This document shows positions 43,318 through 50,269 of a stretch of DNA of 64,000 nt, one piece after another. Source of the stretch: an uncultured Lachnospiraceae bacterium. Its GTDB lineage: Bacteria; Bacillota; Clostridia; Lachnospirales; Lachnospiraceae. A program made the translations under genes and the position numbers. Within the stretch, counting starts at the first letter, position 1; each line of letters opens with the position of its first letter. The notes under the pieces are model-generated. The model ran no database searches. It had not been told where the DNA came from and saw nothing but the letters and a program-made list of their open reading frames with translations. The DNA lies in contig CALWQT010000001.1 in the NCBI GenBank assembly GCA_944383765.1, positions 310,001 through 374,000 of the forward strand. Direction: 5' to 3'.

Positions 43318-43935
43318 ATGAGCCAGGAAAAGATTACGGCAAAGCAGAATGAAATTTTAGAATATATAAAAGAATGTGTATTAAAAAAGGGCTATCCCCC
43401 TTCAGTGCGAGAAATCTGTGAAGCGGTACATTTAAAGTCCACTTCTTCTGTTCATTCCCATCTGGCAACCCTGGAAGAAAAAGGATACATAAGGAGAGAT
43501 CCAACCAAACCCAGAACCATAGAAATCATAGATGAAGAATTTAATCCTTCACGAAGAGAACTGTACAGTGTGCCGCTGGTGGGAACGGTTGCAGCAGGTC
43601 AGCCGATTCTGGCGGAGCAGAATATATCGGATTATTTCCCGATTCCTGCAGATATGCTTCCGAATGGGGAGGTATTCATGCTGGAAGTCAAAGGGGAAAG
43701 TATGGTAAATGCCGGAATTCTGAATGGGGACAAGGTGATTGTCCAGATGCAGAATACTGCCAGAAACGGGGAAATGGTGGTGGCTCTTTTGGAAGATTCT
43801 GCTACAGTCAAAACTTTTTATAAAGAAAACGGTCATTTCCGCCTTCAGCCGGAAAATGATCATATGGATCCGATTATTGCAGATGACGTTCAGATTATGG
43901 GGAAAGTAATCGGTGTATTTCGGATGTTTTCCTGA
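43318..43935 (+). CDS. lexA: SOS repressor LexA
   Basis: Repressor that self-cleaves on contact with RecA filaments. The ATG at 43318 follows AAGGAGAG. The winged helix N-terminal domain has ITAKQNEILEYIKE, GYPPSVREICEAVHLKSTSSVHSHL and KGYIRRDPTKPRTIEI. The cleavage site is Ala-Gly in LVGTVAAGQPILAEQ, the catalytic Ser is in LEVKGESMVNAGI, and the Lys in SATVKTFYKE. 205 residues, intact. The helix-turn-helix and the four boxes upstream are of the Gram-positive type. Confidence 0.97.
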   Translation: MSQEKITAKQNEILEYIKECVLKKGYPPSVREICEAVHLKSTSSVHSHLATLEEKGYIRRDPTKPRTIEIIDEEFNPSRRELYSVPLVGTVAAGQPILAEQNISDYFPIPADMLPNGEVFMLEVKGESMVNAGILNGDKVIVQMQNTARNGEMVVALLEDSATVKTFYKENGHFRLQPENDHMDPIIADDVQIMGKVIGVFRMFS

Positions 43936-43972
43936 TTACCAGCATAAAAGCAATTTTATGGAAAAGCGACAA

Positions 43973-44008
43973 AAAACAGCAGCGAGCTTTTAAACCCGCT
44001 GCTGTTTT
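43973..44008. terminator. Bidirectional terminator between lexA and rsfS
   Basis: AAAACAGCAGCG (43973-43984) pairs with CGCTGCTGTTTT (43997-44008) over 12 bases with a 12-base loop. It closes lexA on + and the obgE-to-rsfS run on -. Confidence 0.92.
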
Positions 44009-44018
44009 GGCTTTTCAT

Positions 44019-44372
44019 TTATAATTCAGATACATCTACGATGGTTTTTCCATCTCTCCAGATACGTTCCAGATCATAGAAGAGACGGTCATCTCTGGAA
44101 AAGGCATGTATGATCACATCGCCGTAATCCATCAGGATCCAGCTGGCATTCTGATAGCCTTCAATCTGACGGCATACATATCCTGCTTTTCCCAGCACCT
44201 CTTCTACATTATCTGCCATAGCCTGTACCTGGCTGGCATTGTTTCCATCCGCAATGATGAAATAGTCTGCCAGTACCGATACATCATGGATATCTATGAT
44301 TTTAATGTCTTCCCCTTTTTTATCTTCCAGGGCAGAGACTGCAAGTTTTACCATTTCTTTTGAGTCATTCAT
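44019..44372 (-). CDS. rsfS: Ribosome silencing factor RsfS
   Basis: Binds L14 and blocks subunit joining in starvation. 117 residues with AVSALEDKKGEDIKIIDI, SVLADYFIIADGNNASQVQAMADNV, GYQNASWILMDYGDVIIHAF and FYDLERIWRDG, all family hallmarks. It is the last gene of the obgE-yhbY-nadD-yqeK-rsfS run; GGAGAAC precedes its start. Confidence 0.95.
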   Translation of the reverse strand: MNDSKEMVKLAVSALEDKKGEDIKIIDIHDVSVLADYFIIADGNNASQVQAMADNVEEVLGKAGYVCRQIEGYQNASWILMDYGDVIIHAFSRDDRLFYDLERIWRDGKTIVDVSEL

Positions 44373-44400
44373 AAATTTCTGTTCTCCTTTATTTCATGAA

Positions 44401-44988
44401 TCAGGTAATAGGATTGGTAACCAGATCCCGGTAATACAAATAGGCTTCGTTGGTCATGGGATCAATCTTTCCATTTTTGCTTCCCAGATAATTTAAAGTT
44501 CCTTCCAGAATCGTGTACATAGTACAGTCCAGATTTTCAAATGCCATTTTCCTCACCGTGGGAAGATCTGCTGCTTTATAGCGTCTTGGCTCGATATAAT
44601 CGGCAATGTAAATGATTTTTTCCAGCGTGGACATGGCAGCTTTTCCCGTAGTATGCCATCGAATGGCAGACAGGATTTCCGGATCAGAAATTCCGTATCT
44701 GCGTTCTGCTAACCAGGCTCCATATTTGGCATGGAGTACAGCAGGTGCATTTTGTTCCGCATCCGTTACTTCAAGATGATGTTTCCTGCATTTTGCGATG
44801 ATTTCCGTATCCGGGAGAAATTTAGCGCAGTCATGGAGCAACCCCGCCAGTTCTGCTTTGTCCAGGTCATAGCCATAGCGCATGGCCAGAGCCATGGCAG
44901 TGTAAGAAACACCGAGAGAATGTTCATATCTCATAGGGGGAAGTTTTTCCTTCAAACGTTCCCGGAAATAAGGAATCTGTTCATTCAT
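44401..44988 (-). CDS. yqeK: YqeK-type HD hydrolase (symmetrical Ap4A hydrolase)
   Basis: Splits diadenosine tetraphosphate into two ADP; YqeK enzymes do this with a di-iron centre. The start at 44988 (MNEQIPYFRE) follows AAAGGAC and overlaps nadD by 8 bases. HD ligands: MRYEHSLGVSYTAMALA, AGLLHDCAKFLPD, HAKYGAWLA and IRWHTTGKAAMSTLEKIIYIADYIEPRR. 195 residues, complete. Confidence 0.93.
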   Translation of the reverse strand: MNEQIPYFRERLKEKLPPMRYEHSLGVSYTAMALAMRYGYDLDKAELAGLLHDCAKFLPDTEIIAKCRKHHLEVTDAEQNAPAVLHAKYGAWLAERRYGISDPEILSAIRWHTTGKAAMSTLEKIIYIADYIEPRRYKAADLPTVRKMAFENLDCTMYTILEGTLNYLGSKNGKIDPMTNEAYLYYRDLVTNPIT

Positions 44989-45610
44989 GGTATTCGTCCT
45001 TTCTTGCCCCATACAATCGGTTTGCACAGATATACGCTTCCACAGCCTGGGGCAGGTATGGTGACGGAGATTTTCCTTCCTGAATCAGTTTCCGTATTTC
45101 TGCAGAGGAAATATCCATTTCCTCTGAATGAAGGCGGTATATCGTTCCGTGATATGTTTCTTTCAGATATTCTATTTGTTCTGCCATTGTCCTGGAAGCT
45201 TTTGCGTACTCTCTTCCCGCAACTAGGAGAACGGCTTGTTTCATGATTTCTTCCGGGTGGAACCAGTTCTCGATTTCAAACAGGGAATCTGCACCGATAA
45301 TGAAAAAGAACTGACTGTCCGGATAATAAGAAGTAAGAAGGGACAAAGTCTTGGCAGTATAGGTATTACCAGCCCTTTTTACTTCAAAATCAGAAAATTG
45401 AAAATAGGGATAATCAGTTATGGCCAGTTTTGTCATAGCACATCGATGTACGGCATCTGTGACAAAATGGTCTTTTTTATGAGGCGGATGCCCGGATGGC
45501 ATAAACCATACTTCGTCCAGATGATATTCCAGATAGGCCTGTTTTCCAATCGATAAGTGTCCATTGTGTATGGGGTCAAAAGTTCCGCCCATGATTCCAA
45601 TCTTTTTCAT
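44981..45610 (-). CDS. nadD: Nicotinate-nucleotide adenylyltransferase
   Basis: Forms deamido-NAD from nicotinate mononucleotide and ATP. The nucleotidyltransferase signature is IGIMGGTFDPIHNGHLSIG at the N-terminus, with WFMPSGHPPHK (substrate loop), FFIIGADSLFEIENWF and the ISSAEIRKLI motif (ISSxxIR) at the C-terminal end. 209 residues. yqeK overlaps its end. Confidence 0.96.
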   Translation of the reverse strand: MKKIGIMGGTFDPIHNGHLSIGKQAYLEYHLDEVWFMPSGHPPHKKDHFVTDAVHRCAMTKLAITDYPYFQFSDFEVKRAGNTYTAKTLSLLTSYYPDSQFFFIIGADSLFEIENWFHPEEIMKQAVLLVAGREYAKASRTMAEQIEYLKETYHGTIYRLHSEEMDISSAEIRKLIQEGKSPSPYLPQAVEAYICANRLYGARKDEYHE

Positions 45611-45633
45611 AACTGCCTCATGAAGGCCGGGAC

Positions 45634-45927
45634 TCAGGGAAGTACGATCTTACGCTTCTTTTCGTCCTTGGCCTGTTTGTAAAGTACAATTTTTTTACCG
45701 ATGACCTGAACAACCTCAGAACGGGTCCTTTCTGCCAGAACCTGGGCAATGGCATTTCCATCGTCCATACAGTTTTTGAGTACACTCAGCTTGATCAGTT
45801 CTCTGGCTTCCAGAGCTTCCGCTACTGCTTCTGTCAGTTCAGGGGTAACACTGCTTTTTCCAATCTGAAAAATGGGGTCCAGATTCATGGCAAGACCTTT
45901 CAGATAAGAACGCTGCTTACTTGTCAT
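45634..45927 (-). CDS. yhbY: YhbY-type CRM-domain ribosome assembly protein
   Basis: Small RNA-binding protein associated with 50S assembly. 97 residues: LTSKQRSYLKGLAM-like start (MTSKQRSYLKGLAMNLDPIF), IGKSSVTPELTEAVAEALE, ELIKLSVLKN and the GxxG-type loop in VVQVIGKKIVLYK. Lies between obgE and nadD as in most Firmicutes. Confidence 0.94.
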   Translation of the reverse strand: MTSKQRSYLKGLAMNLDPIFQIGKSSVTPELTEAVAEALEARELIKLSVLKNCMDDGNAIAQVLAERTRSEVVQVIGKKIVLYKQAKDEKKRKIVLP

Positions 45928-45938
45928 AGCTTTTCTCC

Positions 45939-47225
45939 TTATTTGTAATAATCAAATTCTAACCCGTACATACGGACTGTTTCGCCTTCCTGTATGCCAA
46001 GCTCTTCCAATCTGTCCAGAATCCCGTTTTCCCGCAGGAAATTCTGGAAAAATACAAATCCCTTTTCGGATTCCAGATTGGTGTAGCCCAGCATTTTTTC
46101 AATCCTGGGACCTTCCACCACATAAACTCCGTCCACAACTTCCACAGTATATGGAAGGGATTCTGTATTTCTCAGGGCATTGGTGTCGAACTCTTTTTCA
46201 AAGATCACAGGAGTCTGGTCTACAGTCTGAAGCTTATCATAAATCGCATAGAGAAGTTCCTTGATTCCCTGACCGGTAACTCCGGAAATGGAATATACTG
46301 GAATATCCGGTTCAAATTCTGCTTTCAGGCGTGCAATTGGATCTTCCTGTCCATCTTCCAGATAGATGCAGTCTGTTTTATTTGCGGCAATCAGCTGAGG
46401 CCGCTTTAACAGCTCCGGATTATAAGCTTCCAGTTCATGACAAATGGCTTTGATATCTTCTACCGGATCCCGTCCTTCGGTAGAGGCTGCATCGACGACA
46501 TGAACCAGTACTTTGGTACGTTCAATGTGCCGGAGGAAATCGTATCCCAGACCGACGCCCTGGGAGGCGCCTTCGATCAGGCCGGGAATATCAGCCATGA
46601 CAAAGCCTTTTCCTTCACTGAGATCCACAACTCCCAGATGAGGATCCAGAGTGGTAAAATGATAATTGGCTACTTTCGGTTTCGCATTGCTGACACGGGA
46701 AATCAGAGTGGATTTTCCCACATTAGGGAACCCTACCAGACCTACATCAGCAATTACCTTTAATTCCAGCTGAACCCAAAGTTCCTGGCCGGGCTGACCG
46801 GGCTGGGCATATTTGGGAGCCTGCATGGTGGCAGTGGCATAGTTCATATTTCCAAGACCGCCTTTTCCGCCTTTTAAGATTACTTCTCTTCTATTTTCAC
46901 CGGACATATCAGCAATGACTTTTCCGGATTCAAAATCTTTGATTACGGTCCCTTCCGGCACCTTGATGATCAGATCTTCCGCACTTTTCCCGGAGCATCT
47001 TTTTTTGCCTCCCGGTTCACCGCTTTTTGCCACATATTTTCTTACCTGACGGAAATCTGTCAGCGTATTCAGACCATCATCTACTTCAAAGATGATGTCA
47101 CCGCCTTTTCCGCCGTTCCCACCGTCAGGGCCGCCGGCGGGCACAAACAATTCCCGGCGGAAGCTGACGTGGCCATCGCCGCCGTTTCCTGATTTTATGA
47201 ATATTTTTGCTCTGTCGGCAAACAT
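45939..47225 (-). CDS. obgE: GTPase Obg
   Basis: GTPase needed for late 50S assembly. I start at 47225 (MFADRAKIFIKSGNGGDGHV) after AAAAGGAATTGG; upstream frame includes the rpmA terminator. The glycine-rich Obg fold covers residues 1-158, then the G domain: GFPNVGKSTLISRVSNAKPK, TTLDPHLGV, DIPGLIEGA and NKTD. A C-terminal OCT domain (FDTNALRNTESLPY to YGLEFDYYK) is present. 428 residues. Confidence 0.96.
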   Translation of the reverse strand: MFADRAKIFIKSGNGGDGHVSFRRELFVPAGGPDGGNGGKGGDIIFEVDDGLNTLTDFRQVRKYVAKSGEPGGKKRCSGKSAEDLIIKVPEGTVIKDFESGKVIADMSGENRREVILKGGKGGLGNMNYATATMQAPKYAQPGQPGQELWVQLELKVIADVGLVGFPNVGKSTLISRVSNAKPKVANYHFTTLDPHLGVVDLSEGKGFVMADIPGLIEGASQGVGLGYDFLRHIERTKVLVHVVDAASTEGRDPVEDIKAICHELEAYNPELLKRPQLIAANKTDCIYLEDGQEDPIARLKAEFEPDIPVYSISGVTGQGIKELLYAIYDKLQTVDQTPVIFEKEFDTNALRNTESLPYTVEVVDGVYVVEGPRIEKMLGYTNLESEKGFVFFQNFLRENGILDRLEELGIQEGETVRMYGLEFDYYK

Positions 47226-47283
47226 ACTATCACCAATTCCTTTTCCAGCGCCGTGTGCTCTGTTATCAGGCGCTTCCATTTGA

Positions 47284-47318
47284 AAAAAGGCTTCATACAC
47301 GGTTTGGTATGAAGCCTT
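47284..47318 (-). terminator. Terminator between rpmA and obgE
   Basis: A perfect 12-bp stem: AAGGCTTCATAC (47287-47298) and GTATGAAGCCTT (47307-47318), 8-base loop. On the minus strand it is followed by TTTTTTC. It separates the rplU-prp-rpmA unit from obgE, implying read-through or a separate obgE promoter. Confidence 0.92.
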
Positions 47319-47324
47319 CTAAGA

Positions 47325-47615
47325 TTATTCGTTGATGGTTCTCGGATATACAGAAACCTGCTTTTTGTCTCTGCCTTTTCTCTCAAATCTAACGATACCG
47401 TCTGCGGTTGCGAATAAAGTATCATCACCGCCACGGCCAACGTTCAGACCTGGATGAATCTTTGTTCCACGCTGTCTGTACAGAATGTTTCCAGCCAGAA
47501 CGAACTGTCCGTCTGCTCTCTTGGCACCAAGTCTCTTGGACTCAGAATCTCTACCGTTCTTAGTAGAACCAACACCTTTTTTATGAGCGAATAACTGAAG
47601 GTTCATTTTAAACAT
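47325..47615 (-). CDS. rpmA: 50S ribosomal protein L27 with cleavable N-terminus
   Basis: 96 residues. The protein begins [10 protein letters not shown] before [14 protein letters not shown]; Firmicute L27 carries this short leader, which Prp removes after the Ala so the mature N-terminus can reach the peptidyl transferase centre. The rest ([36 protein letters not shown] in two parts) is standard L27. GAGGAGG lies inside the end of prp, 8 bases before the ATG. Confidence 0.96.
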   Translation of the reverse strand: MFKMNLQLFAHKKGVGSTKNGRDSESKRLGAKRADGQFVLAGNILYRQRGTKIHPGLNVGRGGDDTLFATADGIVRFERKGRDKKQVSVYPRTINE

Positions 47616-47618
47616 GAC

Positions 47619-47948
47619 TTACACCTCCTCAAGTCTGATATGAATATATTGTTCTCCGTACTCATCCCTGATATTCGTAAGTCCAAACACCAGAGATTTC
47701 ATAAGAAGCTGTGATTCTTTGCTTATTTCACCGGTGAAGCGAAAAGAAAAGCGACCGCCCTCTTCTGCCACGTCTCCGGAAAAACCATCTTCTGTGAATG
47801 TTTCTACAGAACCAGCCATATTAAGGACTAAAGCAGAAACAGCGGCACATACAATGTCCTCACCTTCTTCTGCATATCCAGCATGACCATCCAGTTCTAT
47901 CCCGCAGTAACGGTGCAAAGAATCTTCAAATACTGTCACCTGAATCAT
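47619..47948 (-). CDS. prp: Ribosomal-processing cysteine protease Prp
   Basis: Cleaves the L27 leader. 109 residues with the catalytic His in ELDGHAGYAEEGEDIVCAA (GHAGYA) and the catalytic Cys ten to twelve residues later (IVCAAVSAL). Located between rplU and rpmA as in Staphylococcus and Bacillus, where it was first called YsxB. The pairing with an L27 that carries the leader supports the function. Confidence 0.95.
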   Translation of the reverse strand: MIQVTVFEDSLHRYCGIELDGHAGYAEEGEDIVCAAVSALVLNMAGSVETFTEDGFSGDVAEEGGRFSFRFTGEISKESQLLMKSLVFGLTNIRDEYGEQYIHIRLEEV

Positions 47949-47956
47949 GGCCCTTA

Positions 47957-48265
47957 TTAAGCGTTGATCTTATCAATCTTAACCTGGGTAAAGAGCTGTC
48001 TGTGGCCATTCTTCTTGTGATAGCCTGTTTTTCTCTTATACTTGTAAACGATGACTTTCTTGCCCTTGCCTTCCTTTACTACGGAAGCGGTAACGGTAGC
48101 TCCTGCTACAGTCGGGCATCCAACCTGTAATTCACCGTTGTTCACAGCAAGAACCTGGTCAAAAGTAACCGTCTCGCCAGCTGCAACACCCAGCTTTTCT
48201 ACGTTAATGATATCGCCCTCGCATACTTTGTACTGCTTTCCGCCAGTTGCAATAATTGCGTACAT
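47957..48265 (-). CDS. rplU: 50S ribosomal protein L21
   Basis: 102 residues: MYAIIATGGKQYKVCEGDII, VTFDQVLAV, and the C-terminal RNA-binding KVIVYKYKRKTGYHKKNGHRQLFTQVKID, here split by positions 71-100. I start at 48265 (GTAGGAGG upstream), not at the longer open frame. A structured leader lies between its promoter and the start, probably autoregulatory. Confidence 0.96.
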   Translation of the reverse strand: MYAIIATGGKQYKVCEGDIINVEKLGVAAGETVTFDQVLAVNNGELQVGCPTVAGATVTASVVKEGKGKKVIVYKYKRKTGYHKKNGHRQLFTQVKIDKINA

Positions 48266-48356
48266 ATGGCACCTCCTACTATCATTACTCGCCAACTTCG
48301 GTGTCTGTCCTGCTTTGGACAGAACTTTCCAACCTCATTGTGCGGCATACCTTAGT
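48266..48356 (-). promoter_or_regulatory. Probable L21 mRNA leader (ribosomal protein leader)
   Basis: The roughly 85-base leader holds a perfect 7-bp hairpin (TCTGTCC 48304-48310 with GGACAGA 48317-48323) and conserved-looking GGTTGG and GAAGTTGGCGAG pieces ahead of the ribosome site. L21 leaders are known in Firmicutes upstream of rplU-prp-rpmA; assignment here is by position and fold, not by covariance model. Confidence 0.6.
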
Positions 48357-48385
48357 ATAATAGCATTAAAGCAAAGGATTGTCAA
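48357..48385 (-). promoter_or_regulatory. Sigma-A promoter of rplU-prp-rpmA
   Basis: Minus strand TTGACA (48385-48380), 17-base spacer, TATTAT (48362-48357). It overlaps the last codons of rng by a few bases. Confidence 0.82.
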
Positions 48386-49578
48386 TGAAAAAGTAAGGCT
48401 TTTTTCATTTCATGAAGAGGCTTTTTCAGCTTTTTTCTGGTGATTTCCATCAGGTTCAGGGCTGTCATATCCACTACGGTGGTTTTTATGGGATCTTTCT
48501 GGCAGATGGACCTCATTTTTTCCAACAGTTCGTTACGGTTCTCCTGGTCTTCCATATCGATAAAATCTATGAGGATAATGCCGGAAAGGTTTCGCAGGAT
48601 CAGCTGCCGTCCGATTTCCTCTGCTGCTTCCAGGTTAATGGACCGTATGGTTTCTTTTGCATTTTTCTTTCCGGAATATTTTCCGGTATTTACATCAATT
48701 ACCGTCAGAGCTTCCGTAGGTTCGATCACCAGATACCCTCCGGATTTTAACCAGACCTGTTTTCTTAAAGCAGTTTCCATCACTGTTTCCAGAGAATAAA
48801 GTTTGGACAGGGGAAGGAGCTTATCCTCATACAGACGAAGCTTTCCGGTATATTCCGGCTGAAATGCTTTGAGGTAATCTTCTGCTTCCTGGAAAATGGC
48901 AGGGATGTCCGTAATGATTTCTCCCAGGGAGGAAGAATCCAGGTCTCTGATAGCTGTCAGATAAGAAGACGGCGCTTCATCCAGCCTGGAACCGGAAATC
49001 CGGCAGCAGGCTTTTTCCAGAAGTTCCTGCTTCTTTTCATACAGCAGGGAAAGTTCTGTGGACAGAGTTTCCTGAGAAACCGGATAGGCATTGGTGCGGA
49101 CGATGAGTCCGCAGCCATCCGGTATGGTGGTCTCTAACATTTCCCTGATTTCACTCTTCCACTCCCTGTCTGTGATTTTCGAAGAAAATCCGATTCCGCT
49201 CTTTCCCATGGTAAGGACCAGATATTTGCCGGGAAAACTCAGCTTTCCGGTGAGCACAGGCGCTTTTGTCTTCACAGCATCTTTTGCCACCTGGACCACA
49301 ATCTCATCTCCCGGTTTTGGGATTTGTGAAGACAGACCATGAGAAGTATAAAAATGTTCCCTGTTTTCGGTCAGGCTGTAATAGCCTATGATTCCGTCCT
49401 GAATCTCCACAAAGGCGGCGTTAATATTTTTTACAACATTTTTTACTTTTCCCACATAAATACGATTTAAGAGGGAGGGGGATTCCTGCTCTTCCAGAGA
49501 CAGACGGGTGATGGTTCCGTCTGTCCACAGAGCTGTGAGAATCTGCCCCTCCCACTCAGTAAAAATCAGTTTATTCAA
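48382..49578 (-). CDS. rng: Ribonuclease E/G family protein
   Basis: Single-strand endoribonuclease acting in rRNA and mRNA processing. I use the TTG at 49578, with GGGAGA 7 bases upstream and an 8-base overlap with the gene before; the in-frame ATG at 49596 lacks a ribosome site. 398 residues: S1 domain (IYVGKVKNVVKNINAAFVEI), RNase H-like and catalytic domain with VIDVNTGKYSGKKNAKETI and IILIDFIDMEDQENR (catalytic Asp positions), then LMEITRKKLKKPL. The zinc-link and small domain are short, closer to RNase G than RNase E. Confidence 0.92.
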   Translation of the reverse strand: MNKLIFTEWEGQILTALWTDGTITRLSLEEQESPSLLNRIYVGKVKNVVKNINAAFVEIQDGIIGYYSLTENREHFYTSHGLSSQIPKPGDEIVVQVAKDAVKTKAPVLTGKLSFPGKYLVLTMGKSGIGFSSKITDREWKSEIREMLETTIPDGCGLIVRTNAYPVSQETLSTELSLLYEKKQELLEKACCRISGSRLDEAPSSYLTAIRDLDSSSLGEIITDIPAIFQEAEDYLKAFQPEYTGKLRLYEDKLLPLSKLYSLETVMETALRKQVWLKSGGYLVIEPTEALTVIDVNTGKYSGKKNAKETIRSINLEAAEEIGRQLILRNLSGIILIDFIDMEDQENRNELLEKMRSICQKDPIKTTVVDMTALNLMEITRKKLKKPLHEMKKALLFH

Positions 49579-50269
49579 TGTTTTCTCCCAGATCATTTAA
49601 CGGGACAAAGCCCGGTGCATAGATTTCCTCCCGCTGGATTTCAAACGTAAATGGGCTGAAAGGAAATCCGCATTCGTTGCAGTAGGTTTCCAGGAACAGT
49701 TCCGGTTTTACATTATTGCTGCTGCCGGTGGATACTTTTACGAAAATGGAAGGAGTTTCACCTCTGGTTACCTGACAGGCATAAACAAGAGGTTTCAGAT
49801 CCATTTCTTTTTCTCCTTTTTTCGTTTTCTTGATAATGGGAATGGAAGGCCTGCTGTAAAACGCTTCCAGTCCGCTTAAAAAGCTTTCCATATCTTCCGG
49901 CTCATATCCTTTGCGGAAGGTAAGCGTATAGTCAGCGGAATCAACCAGAGACATGGCGTTTCCTGCGTCATCTCCCAGTTTTTTCCAGCTGAGGATCTGG
50001 AATCCTTCCACCATGACATCATTCAGCTTCCGGATCATTTCTTCGGAAGAACCGGTGGAATGGACTTCAATATCCAGATATTCTCCGTTGCTGGTAAGCC
50101 CTACGCCTAAAGGAGCCGCAAAGGACATGATCTGATGAGGGCTGAAGCCTTCGCTGTAGCGGATATCCACATCGGCCCGGCGCATGGCTTTCTGGAAATA
50201 CCGCATCACATCCAGATGACCAATAAATTTCATTGTGCCGTGTTTTGCAAATTTAATTCTTATTTTCAA
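49571..50269 (-). CDS. TIGR03936/DUF2344 protein paired with radical SAM partner
   Basis: 232 residues. The TTG at 50269 is favoured: GGAGG ends 9 bases before it, whereas the GTG at 50278 directly abuts that site. The sequence KIRIKFAKHGTMKFIGHLDVMRYFQKAMRRA with RYSEGFSPHQIMSFAAPL is the DUF2344 signature. In many Firmicutes this domain is fused to, or follows, the TIGR03960 radical SAM protein, as here with a 17-base overlap. The reaction is not known to me from sequence; tRNA or ribosome modification has been supposed for the pair. Confidence 0.9.
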   Translation of the reverse strand: MKIRIKFAKHGTMKFIGHLDVMRYFQKAMRRADVDIRYSEGFSPHQIMSFAAPLGVGLTSNGEYLDIEVHSTGSSEEMIRKLNDVMVEGFQILSWKKLGDDAGNAMSLVDSADYTLTFRKGYEPEDMESFLSGLEAFYSRPSIPIIKKTKKGEKEMDLKPLVYACQVTRGETPSIFVKVSTGSSNNVKPELFLETYCNECGFPFSPFTFEIQREEIYAPGFVPLNDLGENIE

